A stretch of 64,000 nucleotides of DNA from Bacteroidetes bacterium MedPE-SWsnd-G2 (lineage in GTDB: Bacteria; Bacteroidota; Bacteroidia; Flavobacteriales; Flavobacteriaceae), in contig MPDE01000002.1 in NCBI GenBank assembly GCA_001874335.1, forward strand, positions 186,001-250,000. Reading direction: 5' to 3'. Position 1 is the first letter of the stretch, and every line of letters begins with the position of its first letter. This document shows positions 18,267-27,481 of the stretch, in pieces. The position numbers and the translations under genes were made by a program. The notes below the pieces were generated by a model. It saw nothing but the letters and a program-made list of their open reading frames with translations. It was not told the origin of the DNA and searched no databases.

Positions 18267-20285
18267 TTAATTTTCAATTTCTTTTAATAGTTGTTCTGCA
18301 AATTTTTTGAACCTCCAGTTATGATGCTTACTCGCTTTTTTAATATTCTCACTACAAGTTGTATTACACGCATCCAACATCACCAAATATTCCATAGCGT
18401 TTTTACGAATTTCAAAACTATAATCTAAACCTGTGTATTTTACTAATTCTTGATAATTAGCCATTGCTTTATCTCTATCGTAATTTTCGGTTGCCAATGA
18501 CAATGCTAACCACAAGGTTCTAAAGTTTAATGCAGAGCTACCAATTATATCCTTGGTTTCATCTAAATAGCTCATTCTGTTGTCTGGAAACCACTGCCAT
18601 AATTTATATAGTGCAATTTCATTTGTCACATATGATGCATCTCTTAACAGAGACTCCAACCTTTCTTTTTCTAAATCAAGTGGCCCCTCCAATTGCTTAG
18701 CAACCTCTTGACGTAACTTTATAGTATTAGAATCCATGGCCAGTGAAAAAATTTCCTTTTTAACAGAATCATTCATTTTTGAACTCAATGAAATCATTTT
18801 CTTTTTTGAATAAAATCCAGCTTCATTATAATCACTACTTGTTTTTGAACCAATGTTTTCTTCGGTTAAATCTAAGGCTGCTTGCACATCTTGATTCGTA
18901 ATCCCTAATCGTAAAGCATTTTCTGGAAAATATACGGTGTTCAACCATAAATCAAAAAAGGCTGTCAAATCTTCACCGCTCTCTTCTTCTACAATTGCTA
19001 TAAATTGAAAAGACTCGGCATTTCTATATTGATAGGTATCTAAAAAACGCTTAACCGAGGTCCTAAACACTGCATCTCCAACAACCTGCCTTAAGCGATG
19101 TAAAAGCCAGCACCCCTTTTGATAAAAAGTAATACTCGAACTTTTAGGATTTAATAATTTTGTACTTCCGCCAGTTTTATCTTGCTCTAAAAGGTTATTT
19201 GCATAGGTCACTAAAACATTATTATAGTAGGCATCACCAAACACTTCTTTTTCAGCTAATAGTGCGTAATAAGTTGCGAAGCCCTCTTGTAACCAGTGAT
19301 GTTCTCCAGATTTTGCTGTAACTAAATCGCCAAACCACTGATGAGCCAATTCATGCGCATTCACGTTTACATAATTTTTATCTCCAAACTCAACAGAATC
19401 TACCATAAATCGATCTGAAAAAATAGTAGTACCCGTATTTTCCATTCCTGAATATAAGAAGTCATGAACCGGAACTTGTTTATAGTTTTGCCAAGGATAA
19501 GACACTCCAATTTCTGATTCTAAAAAATCAAACATCTGTTTACTATATCTAAAACTTGGCTCTGTTTTTAAAGCATCTGAAGAATAATGATAAAACAACA
19601 ACGGTATTCCTAAATTTGAAACCTCTTCATAGCTTTCGTACTTACCTATAGCCAAAGCAACTAAATAGCTACTCATAGGCTTTTCCATATTATAAGTAAC
19701 CTTAATCATCTTATCATTTACAACTTGTGATTCAATCTTTTCTCCGTTTGCAATAATCTCATATCCTTTTAAAAAAGTTACACTCAAGTCAAATTCTAAT
19801 TTCTCGTTTGTATCATCAAAACTTGGTAGCCAATTACTTGTATATTTTCCTTGGCCTTGCGTCCACACCTGAGGATTATTCATGGTTTCCCAGCCAACGA
19901 AGTACATACATTTCTTTGGAAATACCTCATAATTAAATTCTATTGTATACGTTTTTCCGCCTTTAAACTTATGCTTGATCCAGATAAATTGATCATTAGA
20001 AAAGATATTTGCTTTTTTTGAATTGACTAATCCTTGAGAAACTTTCATAAACCGACCATCAATTACCACTGAATCTGATTTTGACAGCACATTTAGTTTA
20101 AACTTAGTTTTACCAGACACCTTTTTCTTAAAAGGATCTATACTAATATCAGCTTGTAAAGACAAAAAATCGACAGTTTGCTCATCTTGAGCTCGAGATA
20201 TACCCATGCCCACAAACCAACATATAATTACCAAGCTGAATTTTAGACAGTTACTATAATTTGGGTAAGAAAATTTCAGTTTCAT
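18267..20285 (-). CDS. Secreted M1-family aminopeptidase
   Basis: A 672-aa zinc metallopeptidase that removes N-terminal residues from peptides. A hydrophobic signal region (about 14-32, ending SRAQ) directs export. The exopeptidase signature is YSGMENTG around residue 279-286. The zinc site is complete: HELAH at 311-315 and the third ligand Glu334 in WLQEG. The C-terminal half is helical, as in the family. It is the first gene of a minus-strand run with the patatin and PNGase F-like genes, and it is divergent from recG with 30 bases between starts. It contrasts with the inactive M1-like protein at the left edge. Confidence 0.92.
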   Translation of the reverse strand: MKLKFSYPNYSNCLKFSLVIICWFVGMGISRAQDEQTVDFLSLQADISIDPFKKKVSGKTKFKLNVLSKSDSVVIDGRFMKVSQGLVNSKKANIFSNDQFIWIKHKFKGGKTYTIEFNYEVFPKKCMYFVGWETMNNPQVWTQGQGKYTSNWLPSFDDTNEKLEFDLSVTFLKGYEIIANGEKIESQVVNDKMIKVTYNMEKPMSSYLVALAIGKYESYEEVSNLGIPLLFYHYSSDALKTEPSFRYSKQMFDFLESEIGVSYPWQNYKQVPVHDFLYSGMENTGTTIFSDRFMVDSVEFGDKNYVNVNAHELAHQWFGDLVTAKSGEHHWLQEGFATYYALLAEKEVFGDAYYNNVLVTYANNLLEQDKTGGSTKLLNPKSSSITFYQKGCWLLHRLRQVVGDAVFRTSVKRFLDTYQYRNAESFQFIAIVEEESGEDLTAFFDLWLNTVYFPENALRLGITNQDVQAALDLTEENIGSKTSSDYNEAGFYSKKKMISLSSKMNDSVKKEIFSLAMDSNTIKLRQEVAKQLEGPLDLEKERLESLLRDASYVTNEIALYKLWQWFPDNRMSYLDETKDIIGSSALNFRTLWLALSLATENYDRDKAMANYQELVKYTGLDYSFEIRKNAMEYLVMLDACNTTCSENIKKASKHHNWRFKKFAEQLLKEIEN

Positions 20286-20315
20286 CTTTCAAGTATAAGA
20301 ATTATATTCGTTTTT

Positions 20316-22418
20316 ATGAATACGCAATTGCAAACCCCTATCGATTATTTAAAAGGCGTTGGTCCCAACCGTGCCGATTTATTGCGTAAAGAATTGGGTA
20401 TTCACACCTACCAAGATTTAATTAATCTATTTCCAAACCGGTATTTGGACAGAACTAAATACCACAAAATTGGACACTTACAACGTAATGATGCCGATGT
20501 TCAAATTATAGGCACTATAACTGGACTAAAAGAAGTTTCTCAAAAAAGAGGCAAACGTCTAGTCGCCAAATTTAAAGATGAGTCTGGTGTCATGGAGTTA
20601 ATTTGGTTTAGAAGTCATAAATGGATTAAAGAATCAATTAAAATCAATACACCCTATGTAGTATTTGGTAAAACCAATTGGTATAATGGTATGTTTTCAA
20701 TCGCTCATCCAGAATTAGAATTGCTAAAGGAACATAAAGCAAACCTAAGAACGGCTATGCAACCTATCTACCCATCAACCGAAAAGTTAAGTAATAAGGG
20801 AATTACCAATCGGGTTATGGGTAAAATAATGCAACAATTATTTGTTGAAACCAATGGTAGGTTTTACGAAACCATGCCAAAATATGTTTTAGAAAATTTA
20901 AAATTAATTGGCAAAAGTGAAGCGCTATTAAATGTTCATTTTCCAAAATCTCCAGAGCTATTAGCAGCCTCAAAACGGCGCTTAAAATTTGAAGAATTAT
21001 TCTATATTCAATTACAATTAATCCTTAAAAATTTAATCCATAAATCGAAAATAAAAGGGTTTCAATTTACTGCAGTTGGAGATTATTTCAACACCTTTTA
21101 TAAATCGCATTTACCCTTCAATCTTACCAACGCACAAAAACGAGTACTAAAAGAAATTAGGCAAGATTTAGGAAGTAACGCTCAAATGAATCGCCTATTA
21201 CAAGGTGATGTGGGTTCTGGAAAGACAATAGTTGCTCTAATGTCAATGCTCATGGGGCTTGACAACGGTTTTCAATGCTGTCTTATGGCGCCTACTGAAA
21301 TTTTGTCAGTTCAACATTATAACGGTTTACTCGAATTATGTAAACCACTGAATATCAATATAAAAATACTTACTGGCTCAACTAAAACTTCAAACAGAAG
21401 AATAATTCATGAACAATTAGAAACTGGTGAATTACAGATCTTAATTGGCACTCATGCCGTACTAGAAGACAAGGTGAAATTTAAAAATTTAGGTCTTGCA
21501 ATTATTGATGAGCAACACAGATTTGGGGTTGCCCAACGTTCAAAATTATGGAAAAAAAACAAAGTTCCACCACATATTTTAGTCATGACCGCCACCCCTA
21601 TCCCACGCACCTTAGCGATGTCTGTTTACGGCGATTTAGACATTTCTGTAATTGACGAATTACCACCAGGCAGACGACCTATAAAAACGGTACATAGGTA
21701 CGATTCAAATAGACTAAATGTTTTCAAATTTATAAGAGAAGAAATAACCAAAGGTCGACAAGTTTATGTTGTATATCCATTAATTCAGGAAAGTGAAAAA
21801 ATGGATTATAAAGATTTGATGGATGGGTATGAAAGTATCTCCAGAGATTTTCCAATGCCCAATTATCAAATATCAATTGTTCACGGTAAAATGAAACCTG
21901 CTGATAAAGAGTTTGAAATGGAACGCTTTATTAAAGGTGAAACTCAAATTATGGTGGCCACCACGGTCATAGAAGTTGGAGTGAATGTACCAAATGCCTC
22001 AGTTATGATTATTGAAAGCGCTGAACGCTTCGGACTCTCACAATTACACCAATTAAGAGGTCGTGTTGGTCGTGGCGCAGAACAATCGTATTGTATTTTA
22101 ATGACAAGTCATAAACTTAGTGAGGACAGCAAAACAAGACTACAAACAATGGTTAAAACTAACGATGGATTTGAAATTGCGGAAGTAGACCTGAAATTGA
22201 GAGGTCCTGGCGATTTAATGGGTACGCAGCAAAGTGGGGTCCTACTTTTAAAAATAGCTGATATTATAAAGGATAAGGATATTTTAGAATATGCAAGACA
22301 TACAGCTAAAGAAGTATTACAAAAAGACCCATCTTTAAGTCTTAAAGAAAATGAAGTCATTCTACATACCTACCGACAGCTCATGAAATACAGGAATATC
22401 TGGAATTATATTAGCTAA
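20316..22418 (+). CDS. recG: ATP-dependent DNA helicase RecG
   Basis: A 700-aa branch-migration helicase that remodels stalled forks and Holliday junctions. An N-terminal wedge/OB domain (residues about 1-150, with GVGPNRADLLRKELGI at the start) precedes the motor. Motor motifs are GDVGSGKT near residue 300, DEQH (IIDEQHRFG), MTATPIPRTLA, and QLRGRVGRG. The C-terminal segment DLKLRGPGDLMGTQQSG is diagnostic of RecG. The length is normal. Confidence 0.95.
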   Translation: MNTQLQTPIDYLKGVGPNRADLLRKELGIHTYQDLINLFPNRYLDRTKYHKIGHLQRNDADVQIIGTITGLKEVSQKRGKRLVAKFKDESGVMELIWFRSHKWIKESIKINTPYVVFGKTNWYNGMFSIAHPELELLKEHKANLRTAMQPIYPSTEKLSNKGITNRVMGKIMQQLFVETNGRFYETMPKYVLENLKLIGKSEALLNVHFPKSPELLAASKRRLKFEELFYIQLQLILKNLIHKSKIKGFQFTAVGDYFNTFYKSHLPFNLTNAQKRVLKEIRQDLGSNAQMNRLLQGDVGSGKTIVALMSMLMGLDNGFQCCLMAPTEILSVQHYNGLLELCKPLNINIKILTGSTKTSNRRIIHEQLETGELQILIGTHAVLEDKVKFKNLGLAIIDEQHRFGVAQRSKLWKKNKVPPHILVMTATPIPRTLAMSVYGDLDISVIDELPPGRRPIKTVHRYDSNRLNVFKFIREEITKGRQVYVVYPLIQESEKMDYKDLMDGYESISRDFPMPNYQISIVHGKMKPADKEFEMERFIKGETQIMVATTVIEVGVNVPNASVMIIESAERFGLSQLHQLRGRVGRGAEQSYCILMTSHKLSEDSKTRLQTMVKTNDGFEIAEVDLKLRGPGDLMGTQQSGVLLLKIADIIKDKDILEYARHTAKEVLQKDPSLSLKENEVILHTYRQLMKYRNIWNYIS

Positions 22419-22442
22419 AAAAAAGCCCAACTAAGTTGGGCT
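22417..22442 (-). terminator. Terminator, U-run on the minus strand
   Basis: An 8-bp stem (22424-22431 with 22435-22442) and a 3-base loop have an A8 run on the left (part of the recG stop region) and no T-run on the right. It is therefore oriented to stop minus-strand transcription coming from the thioredoxin lipoprotein gene that ends at 22590, about 150 bases away. Confidence 0.7.
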
Positions 22443-22589
22443 CAATTACAAACTGATCGTGTTTTGATTAATTAATTGATTTTACTTAAAATCGCCTTAA
22501 TCCTACAAAATTAAATTCTAAGTCTTCTAAAGATAAACCTAAAGCCCTGAACCGCTGTTACTTTTGTGTTAAAGAAAATCAACACACTG

Positions 22590-23810
22590 TTAATTAACAG
22601 ATTGTGTCAAAGTTGTTATTGTTTTAGAAAACTCTTTTTTAAAAGCTTCAAACGCTTCACCAGTAGCAGGCCCATTAAACCCTGTATGAATTTTATAAAC
22701 CTCATGATTTTTATCTAAATAGATTGTTGTTGGGTAAGACAAAACATGATTTAGCATAGGCAATTTTTCATTGGCCTTAGACTTACTTGATGTCCCATAT
22801 TGCGCTAACAGCACAGGATACTCCATCCCAACACCATTTTGCAACCTGTTAATCGCTTTCACAGCAGAAGCTTCGGTTTTAGCATACTCAAAGGCCAATG
22901 CTACGATTTCAACGTCTTTATTTTGTTGTGCATTATAAAACTTAGAATAAAACTTACTCTCATCTAAACAATTAGGACACCATGTTCCCATAATTTGAAC
23001 CAAAACCGGTTTACCCTCAAATCGTTGGTCATTCAAACTTAACATCTTACCATTCACATCAGGAAAATTAAACTCAAAAGACTCATATCCTTCTTTTAAA
23101 TAAGTTAAATCATTAGCATCTGTCAATTCAAACCGTTCATTGCGTTTAGCAATAAATGGTTCTTTATAATGGTTTCCCGAATAAAACATCCCGTCCATAA
23201 TCGAATCAGTAAGTTTGGCTTTAAAGAAAAAAGCATGTGCTCCATCAAAAGTGGATAATTTCAATTCTTGACCATCTACAACACCTTCTAAAAACCTATA
23301 ATCTCCAGTTTCAGTCATAAAAGTGCCAGTTACTTTATTGCCTTCTTGTTTAAAAACACCTTTAGCAACATATGAGTCTTCTTCTACATCTGGACTAAAT
23401 GTAGTTTCCCAAACTCCAGAAACATCTGCTCGATTTCCATTTGATTTTACCGTAAATCTATCTTTAACACCTTGAATTGCGGTAAATTCTACAATTCTAT
23501 CCAAGCTTTCCTTTACATACTCACCTTCCCATTTATCTGCATTAATTTTAGCCTTAATATAAGCTTCAAATACAGGTAATTTAATGGTGACAGAATCCTT
23601 TAAAAACAAAACTTCGGAAGTTGAGATTTTCTCTTCAGCATTTGTAAACACCACGGTTGAATCTGACAATACTTCAAAATTAAACGGAAGAATTTCATCA
23701 TCTAAAACTTTCAACTCCCCCAAATACACTCCAACAGGGCTATAATCTTGTTTTTCATTTTGGCAGGACATTAAGATTAGCCCTATGATAAAAGTAAATA
23801 GCAATCTCAT
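22590..23810 (-). CDS. Thioredoxin-like (TlpA/redoxin) lipoprotein
   Basis: 406 aa. The signal peptide has lipobox LMSC with Cys at residue 16, so it is exported and lipidated. Residues about 25-235 form a beta-rich region like the DUF4369-type N-terminal part of Bacteroidota thiol-disulfide proteins. Residues about 245-400 are a thioredoxin/redoxin fold with the active site WCPNC (Cys278, Cys281). A cis-Pro-type segment SYPTTIYLD lies near residue 360. Its role is probably reduction of disulfides in the periplasm or on cytochrome-maturation partners. It is monocistronic. Confidence 0.85.
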   Translation of the reverse strand: MRLLFTFIIGLILMSCQNEKQDYSPVGVYLGELKVLDDEILPFNFEVLSDSTVVFTNAEEKISTSEVLFLKDSVTIKLPVFEAYIKAKINADKWEGEYVKESLDRIVEFTAIQGVKDRFTVKSNGNRADVSGVWETTFSPDVEEDSYVAKGVFKQEGNKVTGTFMTETGDYRFLEGVVDGQELKLSTFDGAHAFFFKAKLTDSIMDGMFYSGNHYKEPFIAKRNERFELTDANDLTYLKEGYESFEFNFPDVNGKMLSLNDQRFEGKPVLVQIMGTWCPNCLDESKFYSKFYNAQQNKDVEIVALAFEYAKTEASAVKAINRLQNGVGMEYPVLLAQYGTSSKSKANEKLPMLNHVLSYPTTIYLDKNHEVYKIHTGFNGPATGEAFEAFKKEFSKTITTLTQSVN

Positions 23811-23905
23811 AAACAGTAGTTTTAAATTTTGTTGATTATTCGAAATAAGTTCAAATAACTTACAATAAAAAATAATTTAGCATTTCTATTACTATTTAGT
23901 ATTGT

Positions 23906-23913
23906 TATCTTTG
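23906..23913 (+). promoter_or_regulatory. -7 box upstream of pheT
   Basis: TATCTTTG matches TAnnTTTG exactly, 21 bases before the pheT ATG. The usual TTG box at about -33 is not clear. Confidence 0.5.
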
Positions 23914-23934
23914 CTGCTTGATTAAACGAAAAGC

Positions 23935-26361
23935 ATGAAAATATCATACAATTGGTTAAAGCAATTTATTAAAGTTGATTGGACACCAGAAAAGACTGGA
24001 GAACTATTAACAGATTTAGGTTTAGAAGTAGAAGGTATTGATTCTTATCAGTCGGTAAAAGGCGGATTAGAAGGCATTGTTGTTGGTGAGGTGTTAACCT
24101 GCGTTCAACACCCTAATGCAGACAAACTTAAAGTAACCACTGTTAATATTGGCGAAGAAAATGCAGTACAAATTGTTTGTGGCGCACCAAACGTTGCTGC
24201 AGGACAAAAAGTGCCAGTAGCTACCATTGGAACCGTGTTATATAATGCTGAAGGTGAATCATGGAAAATTAAAAAAGGGAAAATTAGAGGCGAAGAAAGC
24301 TTTGGTATGATTTGCGCTGAAGATGAACTTGGGCTAGGTCAATCTCATGACGGTATCATGGTATTAGACGAATCTTTGGAACCTGGAACTAAGGCTGCCG
24401 ATATTTTTGATATTGAAAATGATCATGTTTTTGAAATTGGCTTAACGCCAAATCGTGCCGATGCAATGAGCCATTTTGGTACTGCTAGAGATTTAAAAGC
24501 AGGATTGCTTCAGCAAGAAATAAACACGGAGCTCATTACACCTTCTGTGAGTGCTTTTCATGTTGAGAATAGAGCATTAAAAATTGATATTGAAGTAGAA
24601 AACAAAGAATTAGCACCAAGATACTGTGGTGTTACACTATCTGGTTTAAAGGTCAAAGAATCTCCAAGCTGGTTGCAAAACCGACTTAAAGCTATTGGTC
24701 TTGCACCAATAAACAATATAGTAGATGCTACAAACTATGTACTGCATGAGTTAGGACAACCGCTTCATGCTTTTGATGCAGCAAAAATTAGTGGTGGAAA
24801 GGTTGAAGTAAAAACACTTGCCGCCGGGACAAAATTTGAAACATTAGATAACGTTGTTAGAGAACTTCATGAGGATGACCTTATGATATGTGATGGTGAA
24901 AAACCTATGTGTATTGCCGGTGTTTTTGGTGGTGCTCACTCAGGAGTTACCGAATCTACTACAAGCATATTCTTAGAGAGTGCCTATTTTAATCCGGTTA
25001 GTGTTAGAAAAACAGCTAAAAGACATGGTTTAAATACTGATGCATCTTTCCGTTTTGAACGCGGTATCGATCCAAATATTACCAAGTATGCTTTAAAGCG
25101 TGCAGCCTTGTTAATACAAGAACTTGCGGGTGGAGACATTACAAGTGATATTATTGACATGTATCCTAACAAAATTGAGGATTTTCAAGTCAGATTAAGT
25201 TTTGAGAATGCCAAAAAATTAATAGGACAAGAAATCCCTACTGAAGTTATAAAACGTATTTTAACTTCGTTAGACATAAAAATAAACAATGTTACCGAAG
25301 CTGGATTAGGTTTAACTGTTCCTGCTTTTAGAAACGATGTGCAACGTGAATGCGATATCATAGAAGAAATATTACGTGTGTATGGCTATAACAACATTGG
25401 TACAACTGAAAAATTAAACGCATCAATATCCAATACATCAAAATTTGAAGATTACAAACTTCAAAATGTGGTTGGGAATCAGTTAGCAGCACAAGGATAC
25501 TTTGAGATTCTATCTAATTCTTTAACTACTCCTGATTATACAGAACTTACTAATCAGTATAATTCTGATCATAATGTAACAATGCTTAATCCGTTAAGTA
25601 ATGATCTTTCGGTCATGCGCCAATCGTTATTATTTTCAGGATTAGAAGCTGTTTCATATAACATTAATAGAAGACGTCTGGATTTAAAGTTATTTGAATT
25701 CGGAAATACTTACCATAGTTTCAGCGGCAATCGTGAAGAATACAAGCATTTATCACTTTTAGTTACTGGAAACACCTCTGATGAACGTTGGAATAACAAA
25801 GCAGAGCAAGGTGATTTCTTTTATTTAAAAGGAACAATCATTTCTACATTAGAGCGATTAGGTATTAATAGACTTAAATCAAGCGCAATTAAAAATGAGA
25901 TTTTTAGTGAAGGGCTGACTTTAAGTTTTGGAAAAACTAAAATCGTTGAATTTGGTTTGGTCAAAAAATCAATATTAAAACATTTTGGTATCCAACAGGA
26001 GGTTCTTTATGCCGATTTTAATTGGGATGGTGTAATTGAAACCGCACGTTACAACAACATTAAATTCAAAGACATTCCTAAATACCCTGGAGTTCGCAGA
26101 GATTTTGCTTTATTAATAGATGATGCTGTCACTTTTGATCAAATTAGCACCATTGCTAAACAAACGGAAAAACAGCTACTTAAAGAAGTAGATTTGTTTG
26201 ATGTTTACCAAGGGAAAAACCTTCCAAACGGTAAAAAGAGTTATGCGGTAAGCTTTGTTTTGCAAGATGAAAACAAAACCCTTAACGACAAGCAGATTGA
26301 TAAAATCATGAATAAACTACAATCTAATTTCGAACGCCAATTAGGTGCTGAATTAAGATAA
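23935..26361 (+). CDS. pheT: Phenylalanine--tRNA ligase beta subunit
   Basis: An 808-aa subunit of the (alpha-beta)2 synthetase that charges tRNA-Phe. Domains in order are: an N-terminal part with an EMAP-type tRNA-binding domain (about 40-150, including VVGEVLTCVQHPNADKLKV), the B3/B4 editing region around residues 210-380 (with RFERGIDPN), B5 (about 400-480), a catalytic-like core, and a C-terminal FDX-ACB anticodon-binding domain (about 712-806, KDIPKYPGVRRDFALLID). pheS is not adjacent, as is common in Bacteroidota. Confidence 0.95.
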   Translation: MKISYNWLKQFIKVDWTPEKTGELLTDLGLEVEGIDSYQSVKGGLEGIVVGEVLTCVQHPNADKLKVTTVNIGEENAVQIVCGAPNVAAGQKVPVATIGTVLYNAEGESWKIKKGKIRGEESFGMICAEDELGLGQSHDGIMVLDESLEPGTKAADIFDIENDHVFEIGLTPNRADAMSHFGTARDLKAGLLQQEINTELITPSVSAFHVENRALKIDIEVENKELAPRYCGVTLSGLKVKESPSWLQNRLKAIGLAPINNIVDATNYVLHELGQPLHAFDAAKISGGKVEVKTLAAGTKFETLDNVVRELHEDDLMICDGEKPMCIAGVFGGAHSGVTESTTSIFLESAYFNPVSVRKTAKRHGLNTDASFRFERGIDPNITKYALKRAALLIQELAGGDITSDIIDMYPNKIEDFQVRLSFENAKKLIGQEIPTEVIKRILTSLDIKINNVTEAGLGLTVPAFRNDVQRECDIIEEILRVYGYNNIGTTEKLNASISNTSKFEDYKLQNVVGNQLAAQGYFEILSNSLTTPDYTELTNQYNSDHNVTMLNPLSNDLSVMRQSLLFSGLEAVSYNINRRRLDLKLFEFGNTYHSFSGNREEYKHLSLLVTGNTSDERWNNKAEQGDFFYLKGTIISTLERLGINRLKSSAIKNEIFSEGLTLSFGKTKIVEFGLVKKSILKHFGIQQEVLYADFNWDGVIETARYNNIKFKDIPKYPGVRRDFALLIDDAVTFDQISTIAKQTEKQLLKEVDLFDVYQGKNLPNGKKSYAVSFVLQDENKTLNDKQIDKIMNKLQSNFERQLGAELR

Positions 26362-26387
26362 AATTTAAATATTATATTAGAGAAATT

Positions 26388-26423
26388 AGTCAGCTACTGC
26401 TTTAAGTGGCTGGCTTTTTTTTT
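26388..26423 (+). terminator. Terminator after pheT
   Basis: An 11-bp stem containing G-U pairs (26388-26398 with 26405-26415), a 6-base loop, and a run of nine T follow the pheT stop by 26 bases. Confidence 0.85.
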
Positions 26424-26545
26424 GCGCTATCAATTCAAAATCAATCTACATTCAAATCATAATTTCAGAAAGAATAATAAACTTTTCATAAATCATATTT
26501 TTTGAATTTATATTTAAGTATTTTTAAACCTTAAAACCAACTATT

Positions 26546-27046
26546 ATGGCAGCAATTACATTACAAGGATCAACAATTCATACCTCAGGAAATTTACCAG
26601 AAAAGGGAAGTCAAGCCCCTAATTTTTCTCTTACCGCTACAGACTTATCTACAAAATCATTAAACGATTTTAAAGGAAAAAAGGTGGTATTAAATATATT
26701 TCCGAGTATTGATACAGGCACTTGTGCTCAATCTGTGAGATCATTTAACAAAGAGGCGAGCCAATTAGACAACACGGTAGTTTTGTGCATTTCAAAAGAT
26801 CTTCCTTTTGCCCAAGCACGTTTTTGTGGCGCTGAAGGACTTAATGATGTTATTAATTTAAGTGACTTTAAATCTGGTGAGTTTGGAAATAGCTATGGCT
26901 TAGATATTATTGACGGACCTCTAGAAGCTTTGCACTCGCGTTGTGTTGTAGTGTTAAACGAAGAAGGCAAGGTTTTACATACCGAACAAGTTTCTGAAAT
27001 TGCTGACGAACCAAATTACAGTAACGCTTTAGCCGCATTATCCTAA
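26546..27046 (+). CDS. tpx: Thiol peroxidase
   Basis: A 166-aa atypical 2-Cys peroxiredoxin that reduces alkyl and lipid peroxides with thioredoxin. The peroxidatic Cys60 is in PSIDTGTC, and the resolving Cys94 is in ARFCGAEG, at spacing normal for Tpx. The N-terminal LQG and the FSLTATDL segment also match. No signal peptide is present, so it acts in the cytoplasm. The dgkA gene follows after 8 bases and may share the transcript. Confidence 0.95.
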   Translation: MAAITLQGSTIHTSGNLPEKGSQAPNFSLTATDLSTKSLNDFKGKKVVLNIFPSIDTGTCAQSVRSFNKEASQLDNTVVLCISKDLPFAQARFCGAEGLNDVINLSDFKSGEFGNSYGLDIIDGPLEALHSRCVVVLNEEGKVLHTEQVSEIADEPNYSNALAALS

Positions 27047-27054
27047 GTTTTTGC

Positions 27055-27420
27055 ATGAGTAAAGATTCATTTCTTTTAAACCGTATAAAAAGTATTGGAT
27101 ACGCCTTTAAGGGTGCAAAAACGCTTGTACTCACTGAGTCAAGTATTAAAATCCAAGCAATAATCGCAATTGCAGTTTCTATTTTAGGTTTTGTAGTAAA
27201 CATCTCGACTACCGAATGGCTAATACAAATTGTATGCATAGGACTGGTAATGAGTATAGAAGGGGTTAATACAGCCATTGAATATATTGCTGATTTTGTT
27301 CACCCAGAACATCATGAAAAAATTGGACGGATTAAGGACATTGCAGCTGGGGCAGTTTTTATAGCGGCAATGGCTGCAACTGCCGCCGCCATAGTCATTT
27401 ATTACCCTAAGTTATTTTAA
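27055..27420 (+). CDS. dgkA: Diacylglycerol/undecaprenol kinase family protein
   Basis: A 121-aa integral-membrane kinase of the DgkA family with three hydrophobic helices (about 32-50, 54-72, 98-117). The conserved core is visible: the first helix region YAFKGAKTL, the active-site segment EGVNTAIEYIADFVHPEHHEKIGRIKDIAAGAV with the catalytic Glu and the K-D-AAGAV motif. In Gram-negatives it phosphorylates diacylglycerol; in Gram-positives the relatives phosphorylate undecaprenol. Which lipid is used here is not settled by sequence. Confidence 0.9.
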   Translation: MSKDSFLLNRIKSIGYAFKGAKTLVLTESSIKIQAIIAIAVSILGFVVNISTTEWLIQIVCIGLVMSIEGVNTAIEYIADFVHPEHHEKIGRIKDIAAGAVFIAAMAATAAAIVIYYPKLF

Positions 27421-27453
27421 TACGAAACCGTTAGGATAAACGTTAGTAATTTG

Positions 27454-27461
27454 TATTTTTG
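27454..27461 (+). promoter_or_regulatory. -7 box upstream of ftsK
   Basis: TATTTTTG fits TAnnTTTG 20 bases before the ftsK ATG. No clear upstream TTG box is visible. Confidence 0.45.
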
Positions 27462-27481
27462 TTTTAATCCAATTGACTTGA

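Noticed and set aside
26907-27278. 123-aa minus-strand reading frame across tpx and dgkA
   Set aside because: Both plus-strand genes are well conserved; the minus frame is their shadow and has no recognisable motif or start signal.
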